Below are positions 60,245 through 63,980 of a stretch of 63,980 nucleotides of DNA, in pieces. A program made the position numbers and the translations under genes. The stretch covers positions 1 through 63,980 of the forward strand of contig JBCDAU010000032.1 in assembly GCA_039185015.1 (NCBI GenBank), in the 5' to 3' direction. The notes under the pieces are model-generated. The model was not told where the DNA came from, did not search any database, and was given only the letters and a program-made list of their open reading frames with translations. The stretch comes from JBCBSZ01 sp039185015. GTDB lineage: Bacteria; Actinomycetota; Acidimicrobiia; Acidimicrobiales; Poriferisodalaceae. Each line of letters starts with the position of its first letter. Position 1 is the first letter of the stretch.

Positions 60245-62404
60245 TCAGCCGACCAGGACGTCGTCGCTCACCGGGGTGAGCGAGACCGGGATGCCGCTCT
60301 GCACCGCCTGACCGGTGATCTGGTCGAAGCCGTCGTTGACGTCGACGAGCCGGTTGGTCGGCGCCCCGATGTCGCGGACCTTCTCGTCGGTCAGCGTCGC
60401 GCCTCCCCAGGAGTGCGCCATCGACACCACGCCGCGCCGCAGGTCGGGCGCGGCCTTCGCCACGCCCAGGATCTTCGCTCGTGGCGACTCGATCTCGAGG
60501 AGCTGCTCGTCCTCGATGCCCAGCTCGGCCATGTCGTCGGGGTTCATGTAGGCGTAGTTGGTCGGATTCTTCCTCCGGAGTCCCGGCAGCTCGCCGCCGA
60601 GCGAGTTGAGGTGCGACTTCAGGCGGCGAGAGATCAGGCGGAAGGTGTGCACGTCGGGATCGAAGCCCTCGATCTTCTCGGCACCGGTCTGCTGGGCTCG
60701 GACCTGGTCGAGCTCGTCGAGGTGATCGGCGAGCCCTACCGCGAACTTGCCGGAGGTCGCCGGGTCGGCTGCCTGGACGGTGATGCGCAGCTCGGGGACG
60801 ACCTGGCCGTTCCGCTCGCGGATGAGGTCCATGCCGGCGCGGCTGTTGGCGTAGACGAGGTCGAGGACGTCGTCGTCGCTCGGCCGCTCGCCGTGCGGGA
60901 TCACACCGCCGGGGAGCTCGAGGTCGAGGCCCATCCGCTCTCCGACCTCCCAGTAGACCTCCCAGTCGTTGAGGAGGTCGCCGTCTGGTTGGAGCACGGC
61001 GGGCGAGTAGCAGGCGTAGGGCTCACGGAACCAGCGGTCCATGAAGGGCGGGACGTCGGACCGCTCGAGCGACAGCCGCGGCGCGATGACGTAGTCGGCG
61101 AACTGGGCGGTCTGGGTCATGCGGTGGTCGATGACGACCAGGAGCTCCAGCGCCTCCATCGCCTCGAGGGAGAGCTTCTGGTCGGGCCAGGCCGCGACCG
61201 GGTTGCCGCCGTTCGAGATCAGGGCCCGGACCTGCTCGTCGCCGGGGGTGATGATCTCCTCGGCGAGCGTCGTGCAGGGCATCTCGCCGCCGTAGCCGCG
61301 GAGGCCGCGGAAGCGGCTCTCGGGGCCGCGGAGCGGATCGAACGGTCCGAGGACCTGGGCCCGCTTCGGCGTGTCGGGCTGGAGGAGCATGCCCGACTCG
61401 ATCTGGTCGCCTTCCCGCAGGAAGCGGCCGCAGAGCACGTTGAGGCACTGGGTGAGGTGCTCCATGAGGCTGGGGTGCGGCGACATGCTCGGCCCGGTGC
61501 CGGTGCCGGCTGATCCCTTCGGGCCGGCGGCGAACATGCGGGCCGCGGCCTCGACGTCGGCGGCGGCGACGTCGCATCGCTCGGCCACGTAGTCGACCGT
61601 GAACGGGGCGACCCGGTCGGCGAGCGCAGCGAGCTGCTCCTGGTCGACCCACTCGTCGCAGAACTCGTGGTCGTGCAGGTCCTCGCTGAGGATGACGTTG
61701 ATCAGGCCGGCCAGCAGGGTCGGGTCCTCACCGGGTCGCACCGCGAGGTGCAGATCGGCCTGGCGAGCCAGCTCGGTGCGTCGGGGATCGACGACGATGA
61801 GCTTCATACCCTCGGCCTTGCGCTCCCGCAGGGTCTGGAACGGGTCGGTGCCCTGGAGACCGCCGAACGGGGAGAAGCTCGAGACCATCGGGTTGTAGCC
61901 GATGGCGAGCAGCACATCGGCCTCGGTGAAGTTGTGGGGGCCGGCCTCCCACGCGCCGATGCGCATCGTCGCGGTCCGCTTCATCGGCTGATCGATGGTG
62001 ACCGAGGTGTAGTAGCTGATCGAACCGATGGCCTTGTGGAAGGCGCGGGCGACCGGATCGGACGGCGCGTTCTGGTAGCCGCCGGTGCCCGTGTAGGTCG
62101 CGATGGCACGGGGGCCGTTTCGCTCGAGGATGCCCTGGAGGCGCTCGGCGATCTCGTCGAGCGCGACCGACGTCGGGACCTCTTCGTAGGTGCCGGACGC
62201 GGTGCGGCGGAGCGCGTGGCGCAGGCGGTCGGGGTGGTGCAGCTGCTCGGGGAGCTGGCGGCCCTTGACGCAGGTGTAGCCGCGGAAGATCGGATCCTCG
62301 TCGACGCCGCTGATCTTGACGACGCGGTTGTCGGTGATCTCGACATCGACCGGACACGCCGCGTGGCAGATGCGGCAGAACGAACGGCGGACCTCGGTCC
62401 CCAT
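60245..62404 (-). CDS. Molybdopterin oxidoreductase (mirror copy)
   Basis: Exact inverted copy of 1577-3736, identical 719-residue protein. Confidence 0.87.
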   Translation of the reverse strand: MGTEVRRSFCRICHAACPVDVEITDNRVVKISGVDEDPIFRGYTCVKGRQLPEQLHHPDRLRHALRRTASGTYEEVPTSVALDEIAERLQGILERNGPRAIATYTGTGGYQNAPSDPVARAFHKAIGSISYYTSVTIDQPMKRTATMRIGAWEAGPHNFTEADVLLAIGYNPMVSSFSPFGGLQGTDPFQTLRERKAEGMKLIVVDPRRTELARQADLHLAVRPGEDPTLLAGLINVILSEDLHDHEFCDEWVDQEQLAALADRVAPFTVDYVAERCDVAAADVEAAARMFAAGPKGSAGTGTGPSMSPHPSLMEHLTQCLNVLCGRFLREGDQIESGMLLQPDTPKRAQVLGPFDPLRGPESRFRGLRGYGGEMPCTTLAEEIITPGDEQVRALISNGGNPVAAWPDQKLSLEAMEALELLVVIDHRMTQTAQFADYVIAPRLSLERSDVPPFMDRWFREPYACYSPAVLQPDGDLLNDWEVYWEVGERMGLDLELPGGVIPHGERPSDDDVLDLVYANSRAGMDLIRERNGQVVPELRITVQAADPATSGKFAVGLADHLDELDQVRAQQTGAEKIEGFDPDVHTFRLISRRLKSHLNSLGGELPGLRRKNPTNYAYMNPDDMAELGIEDEQLLEIESPRAKILGVAKAAPDLRRGVVSMAHSWGGATLTDEKVRDIGAPTNRLVDVNDGFDQITGQAVQSGIPVSLTPVSDDVLVG

Positions 62405-62410
62405 GGCAGA

Positions 62411-62418
62411 CCTCCCCT
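62411..62418 (-). promoter_or_regulatory. Ribosome-binding site of the molybdopterin oxidoreductase (mirror copy)
   Basis: Exact inverted copy of 1563-1570. Confidence 0.72.
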
Positions 62419-62474
62419 AGACCCTGCTCACATGATCCAACGGCGGTGGGGGCCGACGCCAACCGGGGTGAGGA

Positions 62475-63572
62475 TCACGGGCCCGGGGGCCAGAGGGCCT
62501 CGTCGACGACCCAGTCGGGGGCGAGGCCCCATCGTTCGCTGAAGGTCGACTCGTGCGCCGGTCGGCGCTCGGCGATGCCCCAGCTGCCGAGCGGATAGCC
62601 CATCGGGACCATGGCGTGCATCTGCCACTCGCCATCGGCCGGGACGCCGAGCAGCTCGTGGATCTCGTCCTTGTGGGCCCGGAGCAGCGTGGTGATGGTG
62701 GTGCCGATGCCCTCGGCGCGGGCGGCGAGGCAGGCGTTCCACAGCACCGGGAAGGTCGACGACTCGCCTGCCGCCTTGCCGAACACGAACAGCAGCAGCG
62801 GCACCTCGGCCAGGTGCTCGGCGAGCCAGACCCCCGACTTGGAGATCCGGGCGCTCTGCGCGACGGACGGGTCGTTCGGATCCCCCTCGGAGATCGACGA
62901 CTGCACGTCGGCGTACTTCGTGCGGTTGAGCTCCTCGAGGTCCTGCCGGTACCACTCGGCCAACCGTGCCTTGGTCGCGGCCTTGGTCACGGTGAGGAAC
63001 CGGAAGCGTTGTTGGTTGCCCCCCGACGGTCCGCGCACCGCGGCATCGACGATCCGTGCGATCACCTCGTCGGGGATCGGGTCGGGCTTCACGCGACGCA
63101 TCGCCCTCGTGGTGTAGAGCGCCTCGTGCAGATCGAAGCCGTCAAGGGCCATCACCTGGTCGACGCGGCGCTGGTGACGCCCGCCGGCGAATTCGGTGGC
63201 GAGGAACAGCTCGACGATCTCCTCTGCGAGGCCGGGCGCCACGATGCGGGCACCCATCGACAAGACGTTGGCGTCGTTGTGCTCCCGGGCCATGCGGGCG
63301 GTGTAGAGGTCGTTGCACAGGGCCGCACGCACACCTCGGACCTTGTTGGCCGCGAGCTGCTCGCCCTGACCGCTCCCGCCGAGCACGATCCCGGCCTCGG
63401 CGCGCCCGTCGGCGACCCGACGACCGACCGCCGCGCAGAACGGCGGGTAGTCGACGGCTTCGGTCGAGTACGTCCCGAGGTCGTCGACCTCGTGGCCCGC
63501 AGCGGTCAGCACCTCCACCAGGTGCGCTTTGAGGGGGAAGCCTGCGTGGTCGGCCCCGATCGCGATGCGCAT
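62475..63572 (-). CDS. RpiB-nitroreductase fusion (mirror copy)
   Basis: Exact inverted copy of 409-1506, identical 365-residue protein. Its agreement with arm 1 is not independent support for the fusion if the arms come from the same reads. Confidence 0.86.
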   Translation of the reverse strand: MRIAIGADHAGFPLKAHLVEVLTAAGHEVDDLGTYSTEAVDYPPFCAAVGRRVADGRAEAGIVLGGSGQGEQLAANKVRGVRAALCNDLYTARMAREHNDANVLSMGARIVAPGLAEEIVELFLATEFAGGRHQRRVDQVMALDGFDLHEALYTTRAMRRVKPDPIPDEVIARIVDAAVRGPSGGNQQRFRFLTVTKAATKARLAEWYRQDLEELNRTKYADVQSSISEGDPNDPSVAQSARISKSGVWLAEHLAEVPLLLFVFGKAAGESSTFPVLWNACLAARAEGIGTTITTLLRAHKDEIHELLGVPADGEWQMHAMVPMGYPLGSWGIAERRPAHESTFSERWGLAPDWVVDEALWPPGP

Positions 63573-63580
63573 GGACGCCG

Positions 63581-63586
63581 AACGTA
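63581..63586 (-). promoter_or_regulatory. -10 box of the RpiB fusion gene (mirror copy)
   Basis: Exact inverted copy of 395-400. Confidence 0.42.
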
Positions 63587-63625
63587 TCCGCTTCGCGACA
63601 CCCACGTCGCTCGTGCGTGCGGCAC

Positions 63626-63631
63626 TAGCGT
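63626..63631 (+). promoter_or_regulatory. -10 box of the small membrane protein gene (mirror copy)
   Basis: Exact inverted copy of 350-355; TAGCGT is read directly on the plus strand here, 7 nt before the GTG at 63639. Confidence 0.48.
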
Positions 63632-63638
63632 CGGACGG

Positions 63639-63938
63639 GTGAGTCGAGCGCGCATCATCCTCGTCGCCGTCGGCCTCGGCGCGTTCGTCGGGCTCTTCTC
63701 GCCCCTGCTCTTCCTGATCGTGATCATCGCGATCTCGGTGCTCGTCGCCATCGCCGTGGCGACGTGGGGAGAGGGCCGCGAGGAGCGGGGGGTTCTGGCG
63801 AGACCGACGCCGTATGCGCTCTTCGCCGCCTTCGCCGCGGTCTTCTGGTTGATCGGACGACTCGGCCTCATCCTCGGGCTGGCCGCGGCGATCGCTCTGA
63901 TGGTCGCGTTCTTCGCGCTGGGTGGCGACCTGGGGTGA
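63639..63938 (+). CDS. Small membrane protein (mirror copy)
   Basis: Exact inverted copy of 43-342, identical 99-residue protein. Confidence 0.69.
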   Translation: MSRARIILVAVGLGAFVGLFSPLLFLIVIIAISVLVAIAVATWGEGREERGVLARPTPYALFAAFAAVFWLIGRLGLILGLAAAIALMVAFFALGGDLG

Positions 63939-63950
63939 GGTCGCCGAGGC

Positions 63951-63980
63951 TCAGCTCAGGGCGTTGGCGATGGCCTCGAC
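63951..63980 (-). CDS. 3' end of a truncated gene (mirror copy)
   Basis: Exact inverted copy of 1-30. Both ends of the window therefore stop at the same base of the same gene. Confidence 0.45.
   Translation of the reverse strand, partial: VEAIANALS

Larger units (their letters stand above)
1..63980. repeat. Perfect spacerless inverted repeat covering the whole window
   Basis: The first bases (gtcgaggccatcgcc) are the exact reverse complement of the last bases, the centre reads ggggcgatgg|ccatcgcccc, and every gene in 1-31990 has a mirror copy at 63981-x with an identical protein sequence. Arms are 31990 bp with no spacer, and the axis is the exact midpoint of the window. Long spacerless palindromes are cut by SbcCD-type nucleases and are rarely stable in bacteria, and real duplications normally carry some differences. 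The likely cause is a contig assembled out and back over itself, or a fold-back (snap-back) molecule. A closed hairpin telomere is the biological alternative, but nothing at the centre resembles one. Confidence 0.98.

Noticed and set aside
1..63980. Genuine gene duplication or a large inverted mobile element
   Set aside because: There are no transposase or integrase genes, target-site duplications, spacer or sequence differences; the axis coincides with the window midpoint.
1..63980. CRISPR arrays, tRNA or rRNA genes, prophage genes, toxin-antitoxin pairs or a biosynthetic cluster
   Set aside because: No repeat-spacer pattern, RNA gene or matching protein family was seen in either strand of the arm.

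Overview
The window is one perfect inverted repeat. Bases 1-31990 are followed, with no spacer, by their exact reverse complement (31991-63980), so position x on one strand equals position 63981-x on the other. Every gene occurs twice in mirror orientation and I saw no difference between the arms. The axis (31990|31991) is the exact midpoint of the window. That, the absence of any divergence and the known instability of long spacerless palindromes in bacteria make an assembly or fold-back artefact far more likely than a real structure. The biological content should be read as about 32 kb, described in full for arm 1; arm 2 entries are mirror copies.

The DNA is very GC-rich, with C/G-ending codons, many GTG starts, several genes with a TANNNT -10 box 6-8 nt before the start codon (leaderless style), an actinobacterial-type RpiB with a catalytic Glu, a DUF3817 protein and a B12-dependent mutase subunit. 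This points to an actinobacterium, plausibly class Acidimicrobiia. That placement is inference. I saw no rRNA, tRNA, IS element, phage gene or CRISPR array. The region looks chromosomal, densely packed, with no intergenic gap above about 150 bp.

Layout of arm 1: (1) 1-30, end of a truncated gene; 43-342, small membrane protein; 409-1506, RpiB-nitroreductase fusion; 1577-3736, molybdopterin oxidoreductase, then a terminator. (2) 3861-5442, alkylsulfatase-like metallo-beta-lactamase and DUF3817 protein. (3) 9970-5450 on the minus strand, an operon of a CaiB/BaiF CoA-transferase, xylA, xylB and an acidic hypothetical protein (xylose to xylulose-5-phosphate). (4) 10070-12742, PAS-GGDEF-EAL c-di-GMP enzyme. 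(5) 12791-18080, branched-chain amino-acid-type ABC importer livG-livF-livH-livM-livK, with a Crp-like site in its promoter and a strong hairpin terminator. (6) 18198-19974, RmuC and a VOC protein. (7) 20000-22494, APH-fold phosphotransferase, OmpR-type regulator and a HisKA-receiver protein with no ATPase domain. (8) 22545-26524, standalone B12-binding subunit and a zinc-ribbon/cyclase/AAA/TPR signalling protein. (9) 26654-31958, NarL-type two-component pair followed by a MacB-like ABC ATPase and an 848-aa FtsX permease, with a candidate operator before the ABC genes. A further gene begins at 31986 but is cut by the palindrome axis.

I do not find convincing evidence for an undescribed biological system. 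The most notable items are the palindrome itself, the RpiB-nitroreductase fusion, the HisKA-REC protein, and the candidate operators.
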